From the NCBI RefSeq assembly GCF_011043775.1, contig NZ_JAAKXY010000002.1, positions 496,001-560,000 on the forward strand: a DNA stretch of 64,000 nt. Reading direction: 5' to 3'. Source of the stretch: Natronolimnobius sp. AArcel1. GTDB lineage: Archaea > Halobacteriota > Halobacteria > Halobacteriales > Natrialbaceae. The notes under the pieces are model-generated. The model was not told where the DNA came from, did not search any database, and saw only the letters and a list, made by a program, of their open reading frames with translations. The translations under genes were made by a program, and so were the position numbers. Shown piece by piece: positions 34,202-41,103 of the stretch (positions are counted from its first letter, which is position 1; each line of letters begins with the position of its first letter).

Positions 34202-34220
34202 CCCCCTGGTTTCAGGTGGA
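34202..34220 (-). repeat. weak ORB-like box near orc1 start
   Basis: The minus strand reads TCCACCTGAAACCAGGGGG, 14 bp upstream of the orc1 ATG. It could allow Orc1 to regulate its own gene. Confidence 0.5.
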
Positions 34221-34524
34221 ATCACGAACCCAGAACAGGAATTATTGCGTGTAGATGGGCCAAAGAGCACCATTTACGAATGTGGAAACCTGGTCCGGGT
34301 CCAGTTGATGCAAACGAAACAAAGGAAGACGGACGTATTAAATTCTTCCCTTCAGTAGACGACGGGTGTCACGAGTAGACTGCATAGGCGACGATGACCC
34401 GAAGTTACGACCGGCTTGTTCCCATCTCGATTAGAGGATTTGTCACATTCCTGAGTGTGCTGTTTCTTCGAGTTGTATTGGAGTGTGCTACCAAGGGACA
34501 TGAGTGTTCGGAACGGGCCGGATG

Positions 34525-34550
34525 CCCCCCACCCCTTTGTTTCGAGTGGA
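34525..34550 (-). repeat. origin recognition box 1
   Basis: The minus strand begins TCCACTCGAAACAAAGGGG and continues into TGGGGGG. It differs from ORB 2 at one position of the shared core. The G-run points away from the AT-rich segment, i.e. towards orc1. Confidence 0.85.
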
Positions 34551-34585
34551 ACGGTGAACGAGAGGGGGTGGGGGAACGATGGCTT

Positions 34586-34721
34586 CTAGAACGGGAAGGT
34601 TTAGGTAGGTGGGTAAGAAACAGTATCCGCAGTCCTAGCAAAGCAGATAGATTACTAGATGTATCTGCTATTGTTACTAGTTCCTACTAGAATAGGTCTC
34701 TAGAGCATCTTGAGTTACTAG
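34586..34721. other. CTAG-rich, AT-rich unwinding segment of the origin
   Basis: Seven CTAG tetranucleotides at 34586, 34635, 34655, 34677, 34687, 34700 and 34718, three of them within TTACTAG. Elsewhere in the window CTAG is seen only as scattered single copies, in line with its known depletion in haloarchaea. The segment also contains an 8-bp inverted repeat (34642-34669). Confidence 0.75.
34642..34669. repeat. inverted repeat in the origin unwinding segment
   Basis: AGCAGATA and TATCTGCT, perfect 8-bp arms around a 12-bp spacer that contains one of the TTACTAG copies. It may extrude as a hairpin or bind a dimeric protein. Confidence 0.7.
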
Positions 34722-34836
34722 ACATCCCGTACCTGCTGGATTCATGAGGGAGACGCCATCTCTCTCCGGTTCGAGGTGAACAAAGCGCATCCTGTACCCA
34801 GCTGAGAAACAATGCCCCTCCCCAGCAGTTGGCGTC

Positions 34837-34861
34837 TCCAGTCGAAACAAAGGGGTGGGGG
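34837..34861 (+). repeat. origin recognition box 2
   Basis: Begins TCCAGTCGAAACAAAGGGG and continues TGGGGG. It matches ORB 1 in inverted orientation 286 bp away and follows the known haloarchaeal ORB pattern with a 3' G-string. Confidence 0.85.
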
Positions 34862-35046
34862 TGTGACGTCGATCGTTCTCCCTAACAAATCACAACTATC
34901 ACAGGTCTGATTTCAAACACTTATACAGCGCATCTCTGTACTGGTAGTTCTATCCTATTGGTTAGTCGATAGGACAGACATAAGCTTAAGTGAATTCAGT
35001 CAGTAGTACGCGCAGATGCACCCCGCGGTGCTGGAGGCCCTTACAG

Positions 35047-35685
35047 ATGGGATTGTTCACAGAACTCAAAGATAGTGTCTCTCGGGTTACGGATCGCCTG
35101 TTCTCAGAACAGGAACCCAAACGTATTGGAATCTATGGTCCGCCGAACGCTGGTAAGACGACCCTCGCGAACCGTATCGCACGCGACTGGACTGGTGACG
35201 CCGTCGGCACGGAAAGTCACGTTCCACACGAAACACGTCGCGCACGTAGAAAAGAAAACGTCGAGATTGAACGCGACGGAAACACGGTGACGATCGACAT
35301 CGTCGACACGCCCGGTGTGACGACGAAAGTCGACTACGAAGAGTTCACCGACGAAATGGACGAAGACGACGCAATCCGTCGCTCTCGAGAAGCCACCGAA
35401 GGTGTCGCTGAAGCGATGCACTGGCTGCGCGAGGATGTCGACGGCGTCATCTACGTCCTAGATAGCGCGGAAGATCCGATCACGCAGGTCAACACCATGT
35501 TGATCGGGATTATCGAATCTCGCGATCTCCCTGTTCTTATCTTCGCGAACAAGATTGACCTGGACGACTCGAGCGTGAAACGGATCGAAGACGCCTTCCC
35601 ACAGCACAAGACGGTCCCGCTGTCGGCGAAAGAAGGCGATAACATGGACGAAGTCTACGATAACATCGCGGACTACTTCGGGTGA
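35047..35685 (+). CDS. arvA: origin-associated Era-like small GTPase (ArvA/OapA)
   Basis: 212 residues from ATG 35047, preceded by GGAGG (35033-35037). G motifs: G1 GPPNAGKTT, G3 DTPGV, G4 NKID, G5 LSAK. An N-terminal amphipathic helix (GLFTELKDSVSRVTDRLF) could touch membrane. This is the origin-linked GTPase known as OapA; in Haloferax volcanii its homologue ArvA is reported to drive extracellular vesicle formation. The three-gene order with DUF2073 and zinc-ribbon partners is conserved. It overlaps arvB by 4 bp, so the genes are translationally coupled. Confidence 0.92.
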   Translation: MGLFTELKDSVSRVTDRLFSEQEPKRIGIYGPPNAGKTTLANRIARDWTGDAVGTESHVPHETRRARRKENVEIERDGNTVTIDIVDTPGVTTKVDYEEFTDEMDEDDAIRRSREATEGVAEAMHWLREDVDGVIYVLDSAEDPITQVNTMLIGIIESRDLPVLIFANKIDLDDSSVKRIEDAFPQHKTVPLSAKEGDNMDEVYDNIADYFG

Positions 35686-36092
35686 TTTCGATGCCACAAG
35701 CAACCAATGATGACTCTGAGTCGCCCGAAAACGGTGTCCAGATCGATCTGATCAGCGGCGAGCGAATGGAAGGGATGGCCTCGATGGAGAAGATCCGTAT
35801 GATCCTCGATGGCGTCCACGATGGCAACATCGTCATCCTCGAGGAGGGATTGACGCCCGACGAGGAGAGTCGCCTCATCGAGGTGACGATGGCCGAAATC
35901 AGCCCGGACGAGTTCAACGGGATCGAAATCGAAACGTATCCCAAGTCGGACTCGCGCGATTCGTCCCTGCTTGGCCGGATCATGGGGAGCGAGCAAGCGG
36001 ATACGAAACTCACGGTCATCGGGCCGGCAAACCAGATCGAAACGCTTCACAAGGACGAAACGCTGATCAGCGCGCTCGTCTCCCGGGACTGA
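35682..36092 (+). CDS. arvB: DUF2073 protein (ArvB/OapB)
   Basis: 136 residues, starting within the arvA stop codon. An alpha/beta protein with GVQIDLISGERMEGMASMEK, IVILEEGLTPDEESRLIEVT and LTVIGPANQIETLHKDETLI, the DUF2073 pattern. No membrane segment. Second gene of the origin-proximal GTPase cluster; it presumably acts with the GTPase. Confidence 0.9.
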   Translation: MISMPQATNDDSESPENGVQIDLISGERMEGMASMEKIRMILDGVHDGNIVILEEGLTPDEESRLIEVTMAEISPDEFNGIEIETYPKSDSRDSSLLGRIMGSEQADTKLTVIGPANQIETLHKDETLISALVSRD

Positions 36093-36098
36093 CCACTA

Positions 36099-37346
36099 AT
36101 GCCACACCAATGTACGAACTGCGGCCGGACGTTCCCTGACGGCTCCAAAGAGATGCTGTCAGGATGTCCCGACTGTGGCGGGAACAAGTTTCAGTTCACG
36201 CCCTCGAGTTCGAGTGCAACCGCCACCGGCAGTTCCAGCGAGTCTGCGGCATCCGGGACAAACGAAACGGCGGGCATCACAACTGATGAGTCCGCCACGG
36301 CCGCTACTGGAAGCGACGCAGACGCTTCGACAGCCAGCGCCGAGAGCGAGAGCGTCACCGCCCGCGCGGCAGAAACCGTTCGTGACTGGGTGACCTCTGA
36401 ATCCGACTCGGCACAATCCACTCGCTCGAACACCCCATCGACGGCCTCGAGCGCCACATCAGCTTCGAGTTCGCAAGCCGCCTCGGGTACTCCCTCGAGT
36501 TCCGAAACATCCTCGAGCACCCCACCGTCTTCATCGAATTCCGAGACGCCCTCAAGTTCGAGTGGAACCGACTCCCCCTCGGACTCAGACGGAGACGACC
36601 GAGCGTGGCCCGAAACCGCGACCACCGAATCACTTCCGAGCGACGCTCCAGACGAAACAGGGGCGTTTTCGGAGTGGCCAGAAACTGCTCGCAGACCGGA
36701 AGATCGCTCGTCGACGGAATCTGCTCCCTCGACCGATTCATCGTCTACGAACGCAACCGATTCGACGCCAGCGGATGCAAGCCCGAGAGCCGATTCGACG
36801 GCGCCGTCTGCATCGACGTCTCCCTCCGACAACGCGGGTCCACAAACTGCTGACTCGCGGGCGGACGCCGATGACTCGAGCCCACAGGTCGAGAATAACT
36901 CGGGGCCAACGGCGCGTCCGACGACCACGTACGCGGACGACGAAAACGACGCGCAGGCAGACGCCCGAAGCGGTGTCGTCTCCAAGGACGAACTGTCTGT
37001 CCACTCAAACTCGAGTGTCGAGCAGCCGGAGACTCCGAGTGCAGAATCCGCTACACAACCGCCAGCCGACTCGGCGACACCGGACGCGCCTGACTCGAGC
37101 GACGCGCCGCCGGAGCATGGCCGTGTCGTCAGCGAACCGACTGGCGACGAGCCATCGATTGAGGACCTTCGAGAGGAACTCAACCAACAGTTCGAGAGCA
37201 TCAAGATCGTTCGGCCCGGCCAGTACGAACTCAATCTGATGGAACTGTACAACCGCGAGGAGTACATTATCTCGTTGCAAGAAGACGGCCGATACGTCAT
37301 CGATGTTCCTGACTCTTGGCGCGATGGCGACGGTGACGACGCGTAG
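36099..37346 (+). CDS. arvC: zinc-ribbon protein with long disordered linker (ArvC/OapC)
   Basis: 415 residues. An N-terminal zinc ribbon (CTNCGRTFP about residues 4-12 and CPDCGGNKF about 27-35) is followed by about 300 residues of low-complexity Ser/Thr/Ala/Asp/Glu sequence and a folded C-terminus (about 345-410: IEDLREELNQQFESIKIVRP, QYELNLMELYNREEYIISLQ, IDVPDSW). The ribbon and C-terminal module are as in the third member of the origin-linked GTPase cluster. The gene carries one ORB-like box at 36647-36664. Confidence 0.88.
   Translation: MPHQCTNCGRTFPDGSKEMLSGCPDCGGNKFQFTPSSSSATATGSSSESAASGTNETAGITTDESATAATGSDADASTASAESESVTARAAETVRDWVTSESDSAQSTRSNTPSTASSATSASSSQAASGTPSSSETSSSTPPSSSNSETPSSSSGTDSPSDSDGDDRAWPETATTESLPSDAPDETGAFSEWPETARRPEDRSSTESAPSTDSSSTNATDSTPADASPRADSTAPSASTSPSDNAGPQTADSRADADDSSPQVENNSGPTARPTTTYADDENDAQADARSGVVSKDELSVHSNSSVEQPETPSAESATQPPADSATPDAPDSSDAPPEHGRVVSEPTGDEPSIEDLREELNQQFESIKIVRPGQYELNLMELYNREEYIISLQEDGRYVIDVPDSWRDGDGDDA
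36647..36664 (+). repeat. ORB-like box inside arvC
   Basis: TCCAGACGAAACAGGGGC encodes APDETGA in the disordered linker. It is about 1.8 kb from ORB 2 and in the same orientation. Confidence 0.5.
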
Positions 37347-37389
37347 CACGTTTTGCGTTTTCGTGGCCCGATGAGCGGGAGACAGATGG

Positions 37390-37396
37390 ATTTAAG
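37390..37396 (+). promoter_or_regulatory. TATA box of the 29-residue membrane peptide gene
   Basis: ATTTAAG centred about 28 bp before ATG 37421, with no room for a leader. It supports the small ORF as a translated first gene. Confidence 0.65.
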
Positions 37397-37420
37397 CGAC
37401 GGTAGTGATTGCTCTCGAGT

Positions 37421-37510
37421 ATGAGCACTGCAACCAAGATCGTACTCGCAACGGTCGCTGTCTCAGCACTCCTATCAGTCTTGCTCGTCTTCCAGAACGT
37501 CTTCGCCTGA
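37421..37510 (+). CDS. 29-residue single-helix membrane peptide
   Basis: MSTATKIVLATVAVSALLSV is followed by LLVFQNVFA and TGA (37508-37510). The whole peptide is one transmembrane helix. It has its own TATA box at the leaderless spacing, and the next gene's ATG follows the TGA directly, so the two form an operon with coupled translation. Function unknown. Confidence 0.7.
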   Translation: MSTATKIVLATVAVSALLSVLLVFQNVFA

Positions 37511-38293
37511 ATGTTCACCGAACGAGACTGCTCGAGCGCTGTCACGGCCGTTCGAGACAAGCACGCGCCGGACGCAATGATTCTCGAGTGCGATCAGGAC
37601 TTCGAGACACTTGCGCCTGCGCGCGCGGAAGATCTCGGACTCCTCGTCAACGAACTTGATCTGGCGAGTTACCCCTCGTCGTGGCTCCCAGCGGACGCGC
37701 CAACGTTACTCGAGCGCTACGCTGGGACTGCGTTCACGGTCGGGATGCCCGGCGACGGCAGCATCGCCTGGACACGTCAGACGACGCCCCCAGTCGTACT
37801 GGTCAAATCTCGAGTCGAGGGTACGCCTGAGCCGTTTTTGGACTTCTTACTCGCAGAAGCGCTCGTCGAAGTCGGCCTCGAGGTTCCCGAGCACTTCATC
37901 GGCTTCTTCGAGGACCAGTATCGCGATCTCGATGACGCGGTCGCACTCGATCCGAACGGCACGTATCAGGTGGCGGCGGCGCTGTTCGATGGGTGGGTTG
38001 GCCTGCAAACGCGCGAGACGTTCGCGACGTGGCATGACGACCAGCCGGCGCTTGCCGATGCGTGGCAAGACGCAGGGACGCGTCTCGAGGATCGGGTTTC
38101 TGGACTCCCGCGGGCAGTTGCACGCGGCGACACGTCGTTTGCAGATGCCACGGAACTTGCGTGTGCAGCGATCAAACACGCGATCGAGTTACCAGCGCCG
38201 TTTGCGGCGCTTGACACGGCCGCGTATCTCGATCACGGCCCGGCGTATGCCGTCCAGTGGGCAGAGAAAACGTTCGACTCACTTGCAGAGTGA
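37511..38293 (+). CDS. haloarchaeal conserved hypothetical (DUF7089-like)
   Basis: 260 residues, soluble, acidic. The N-terminal part (ERDCSSAVTAVRDKHAPDAM, RAEDLGLLVNELDLASYPSSW) and the helical C-terminal part (ELACAAIKHAIELPAPFAAL) show no catalytic motif. It follows the 29-residue membrane peptide with no gap. I recall this as one of the haloarchaea-specific families that sit downstream of the origin cluster; the exact DUF number is uncertain. Confidence 0.6.
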   Translation: MFTERDCSSAVTAVRDKHAPDAMILECDQDFETLAPARAEDLGLLVNELDLASYPSSWLPADAPTLLERYAGTAFTVGMPGDGSIAWTRQTTPPVVLVKSRVEGTPEPFLDFLLAEALVEVGLEVPEHFIGFFEDQYRDLDDAVALDPNGTYQVAAALFDGWVGLQTRETFATWHDDQPALADAWQDAGTRLEDRVSGLPRAVARGDTSFADATELACAAIKHAIELPAPFAALDTAAYLDHGPAYAVQWAEKTFDSLAE

Positions 38294-38305
38294 GGGGCGA
38301 CGAAA

Positions 38306-38623
38306 TTACTGTTCGTCAACTCGCTCGAGGACGATTCGGTCCTCGAATCCACCTTTCTCAGCCCGTTTTTCCTGTTGAATCCGCTCGAGTTCAGCGCGAG
38401 AGCTGTCTCGGTGTGCGAGTATGGCGTCGATGACTTCCAAGACATCCGCTAGCTCCTCGAGCGTTCGGTCGTCGTCGAACTCGGTGGCTTCTTCGCGGAG
38501 TTTTGCGGCGAGGCGGTCTGCGTACTCGACGCTGTCGGCGGTGTGTGTTACTGGCTGCTCGTCGGTTGCCTCGATGAGCGCTGGAATCCGGTCGCGAACG
38601 AGTTTGTCGTATACTGTTGGCAT
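38306..38623 (-). CDS. MazG-like nucleoside triphosphate pyrophosphohydrolase
   Basis: 105 residues. MPTVYDKLVRDRIPALIEA is the typical start of the phosphoribosyl-ATP-pyrophosphohydrolase-like group, and KLREEATEF plus LEELADVLEVIDAIL supply the EExxE and ExxD metal-binding helices of the all-alpha NTP-PPase fold. It probably hydrolyses a nucleoside triphosphate to the monophosphate. Same strand as the next gene at 38650. Confidence 0.88.
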   Translation of the reverse strand: MPTVYDKLVRDRIPALIEATDEQPVTHTADSVEYADRLAAKLREEATEFDDDRTLEELADVLEVIDAILAHRDSSRAELERIQQEKRAEKGGFEDRIVLERVDEQ

Positions 38624-38649
38624 CGCTCAGGAGTGTCGTCGAAGCGGAG

Positions 38650-39228
38650 TTAGAAGTCGGCGTCGACGCTGCCGTCTTCGTCGAGGTCGATAATCCCGTC
38701 GAAGCGCTCGCGGAACGACTCGACGAGTTCGTCGTCGTGCGGTTCTTCCGACAGATGGAACAGCCCAACAGCGTCGTACTCCTCGAGTAACTCGAGAATT
38801 CGGTCGACGGCCTCGAGTGCGTCGTCGTCGCCGGCGTAGTAGGCGAGTTCGGTGACGGAGTCGAAACTGAGGCGCAGTTTGCCGTCGTGTTCGCTGAGGA
38901 AGCCATCGATGTGTTCGACGATGCCGTCGATATCATCGGGTGCGGCGACGTAGTGGACGGTGTCGGTTTTGCGTCGGGAGTAGCCGCGTTCGATGGAAAG
39001 CGTATCCAGAATCTCGGCGCGCTCTTCGTCGACGTCGTAGTACTCGAGTTTTTGTTTGACTTCGCGGGCGGTGGTTCGGGTGGAGACGACGAGGAAGTGA
39101 TCCGTATCGACTTTCAGAAAGTCGGTATCGATGCGGTCCGTTTCGCCCGTACTGGGATGGAGCAAGAGGATACCAGTCCCACCTGTGATCGTCTCCGGCG
39201 TGTCGTCAATCTCGAGCGTGTACTCCAT
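38650..39228 (-). CDS. haloarchaeal conserved hypothetical (DUF7090-like, RecA/KaiC-type layout)
   Basis: 192 residues. Regular strand-helix alternation (GILLLHPSTGETDRIDTDFL, DHFLVVSTRTTAREVKQKL, TVHYVAAPDDIDGIVEHIDG, KLRLSFDSVTELAYYAG, AVGLFHLSEEPHDDEL) recalls the C-terminal half of KaiC/RecA-like ATPases, but no Walker A loop is present, so ATP binding is unlikely. Possible operon with the MazG-like gene 26 bp downstream. Confidence 0.6.
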   Translation of the reverse strand: MEYTLEIDDTPETITGGTGILLLHPSTGETDRIDTDFLKVDTDHFLVVSTRTTAREVKQKLEYYDVDEERAEILDTLSIERGYSRRKTDTVHYVAAPDDIDGIVEHIDGFLSEHDGKLRLSFDSVTELAYYAGDDDALEAVDRILELLEEYDAVGLFHLSEEPHDDELVESFRERFDGIIDLDEDGSVDADF

Positions 39229-39314
39229 GGTGGCGTCAACAACTGGGGGAACCGACTTAATAGTGCGGATATTTCAAGGTTGGCTGACCGATTTGTCGCC
39301 GTTGCGTCGGTTTG

Positions 39315-40937
39315 TTAGCTGATTTCGCCGCCTTCCTGTCGGAGGAGGACCAGCATTGAGAGTCCCGAGATGAGGATCAAAAGTAGTGCGGGGATGGCTG
39401 CGTAGCGATACGCCAGTGCGTCCTGAGCGTTCCAGATGAGGCTGACGAGTGTTTCCATCCCAATCGGCCGAAGCATCAGGGTGACGGGCAGTTCTTTCAT
39501 CGTTGTCAGGAAGACAAGGATACTACCAGCAACGACGCCGGGCATAATCAGCGGCAGCGTCACGCGTCGAAATGCTTCGAATCGACCGGCGTTCAATGTT
39601 CGTGCAGCCTCGATTGTTTTATCGTCAACCTGTAGGACGGACGACCGGACGGTGCCGACTGCCTGTGGAAGGAATCGGACGACGTACGCGAACACGAGCA
39701 GCCACACACCCTGTCGATACAGCGACGGCAGCGCTCGGTTCCCGAGGAAGACCAGCGCGAGGCCGATGACGACACCGGGGACAGCAAAGCCAACGTAGGT
39801 CGCTCGCTCGAGAATGCGCGAGAGCAAAGAGTTTGCCCGGCCGGAGTAGTATGCGACGGGCAGGGCGAACAGACTGGCAACGAGTGCGGCCAACAGGGCG
39901 AGATACACGGAGTTGAACGCGAACTCCCACTGGAACTCGTAGGCGGGGATTGGGTCGCCTTCGCTGTATATCAGCCATCGCGAGAAGATGGCAACGGGGA
40001 CGATGAGGGTGAGTGTGCCGAGGACGGAGACGAATCCCATCGCGGGCCATTTCCAGTTGCCGAGTCGGATCGTACTTCCTTCGCCACCGCCACTGTTTCC
40101 GGCGTCTTCGTCGCGACCGATTCCGGCTTCGATGACGAGGACGACGGCAACGATCGCGATGAGTTGTAACGCGAGCAATGCAGCGTACTCGCGGCCGAAG
40201 CCAGTCGTTTCCCAGTAAATTCGACTTGTAAAGACGTTTGCGCCCATAAATGCGGGCGTCCCGAAGTCCGAAATCGCATACAGCCCAGCGAGTAATGCGC
40301 CAGCGGCGATCCCTGGTCTGATCTGTGGAAACGTTACCCGTCTGAACGCTTCGAATGGGCCAGCGTTGAGTGTGCGAGCGGCGTCGACAACCGAGCTATC
40401 CATCGAGAGCAACGCTGCTCGAGTGGTCAGAAAGACGTACGGATACGTATACAGCGTAATGATGAGAATGGAGCCAGGGAGGCCGTCAATGGTCGGAATC
40501 GAAACGCCAAAGACCGAATCAATTTCGCCGCCGGAGCCGAACATGCCGACGAACGCGATTGCACCGATGTAGCTGGGGATAACGAGTGGCAAGGCAGCGA
40601 CGATAGTCCAGAGACGCGGATAGGGGATATCGGTCCGTGCTGTGAGTACGGCAAGCGGGACACCGAGGAGGATCGAACAGAATGTCACGACTCCCATCAG
40701 GATGATACTGTTGACCGTGATCCAGCCCGTGTCAGGGGAGACGATTAGCCCGTACGCGCGGGCTGGCTCGACTTCCACTGCTCGCACGAACAGCCACAGC
40801 ATCGGAGAGATGACGAGCAGCGCGACGATGGCGCTCAACAGTACCAGTGCGGCCGTCGATCGGTCCGTTTCACGAAGCCGTTTGCGGATCAGTGGCAACT
40901 GCTGTGAGAGATCGAGATAGTTCGTGAGTGATTTCAT
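39315..40937 (-). CDS. ABC transporter double permease, ferric-iron (FbpB/ThiP) type
   Basis: 540 residues with about twelve helices, formed by two fused permease halves. Each half carries an EAA loop: DAARTLNAGPFEAFRRVTFP (first half) and EAARTLNAGRFEAFRRVTLP (second half). This is the arrangement of FbpB/SfuB iron and ThiP thiamine permeases. The binding protein at 41104-42270 lies upstream on the same strand, and an iron-box-like site (40988-41001) lies between them. No ATP-binding subunit is adjacent. Confidence 0.9.
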   Translation of the reverse strand: MKSLTNYLDLSQQLPLIRKRLRETDRSTAALVLLSAIVALLVISPMLWLFVRAVEVEPARAYGLIVSPDTGWITVNSIILMGVVTFCSILLGVPLAVLTARTDIPYPRLWTIVAALPLVIPSYIGAIAFVGMFGSGGEIDSVFGVSIPTIDGLPGSILIITLYTYPYVFLTTRAALLSMDSSVVDAARTLNAGPFEAFRRVTFPQIRPGIAAGALLAGLYAISDFGTPAFMGANVFTSRIYWETTGFGREYAALLALQLIAIVAVVLVIEAGIGRDEDAGNSGGGEGSTIRLGNWKWPAMGFVSVLGTLTLIVPVAIFSRWLIYSEGDPIPAYEFQWEFAFNSVYLALLAALVASLFALPVAYYSGRANSLLSRILERATYVGFAVPGVVIGLALVFLGNRALPSLYRQGVWLLVFAYVVRFLPQAVGTVRSSVLQVDDKTIEAARTLNAGRFEAFRRVTLPLIMPGVVAGSILVFLTTMKELPVTLMLRPIGMETLVSLIWNAQDALAYRYAAIPALLLILISGLSMLVLLRQEGGEIS

Positions 40938-40987
40938 AGAGGCGTCAGATCAGGTTGTCGGCTGCGAATCTGGTTGGACGCTTTGAG

Positions 40988-41001
40988 TTAGGTGTACCTA
41001 A
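40988..41001. promoter_or_regulatory. iron-box-like operator upstream of the permease gene
   Basis: TTAGG-TGTA-CCTAA, 5-bp perfect arms with a 4-bp spacer, the same plan as the boxes at 42277 and 42418. It lies 51 bp before the permease start and after the binding-protein stop, so the permease can be controlled on its own. Confidence 0.6.
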
Positions 41002-41103
41002 ATCCTCCGAAGCTTCCCACCACGCGGCGATGTCGAACGGGATCAATAACAGCGGATTGGAACGAATTCGATTCTCCCAGAACTGGCTCGAGTTACACGC
41101 TTG

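Larger units (their letters stand above)
34188..35046. other. chromosomal replication origin (oriC1-type) region
   Basis: An 859-bp gene-free stretch between orc1 and arvA. It holds two strong ORBs in opposite orientation (34525-34550 and 34837-34861), a weaker box at 34202-34220, and between the two strong boxes a segment that is strikingly AT-rich for this genome (about 34610-34730), suited as unwinding element. G-runs follow both ORBs. From about 34865 to 35046 lie the arvA promoter region, an inverted repeat CCTAT/ATAGG at 34954-34973 and a Shine-Dalgarno GGAGG at 35033-35037. An open frame at 34394-34690 crosses the ORB and is not believed. Confidence 0.88.

Noticed and set aside
34394-34690. 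98-codon frame within the origin
   Set aside because: It crosses ORB 1 and the CTAG segment, has no domain and no convincing haloarchaeal composition.
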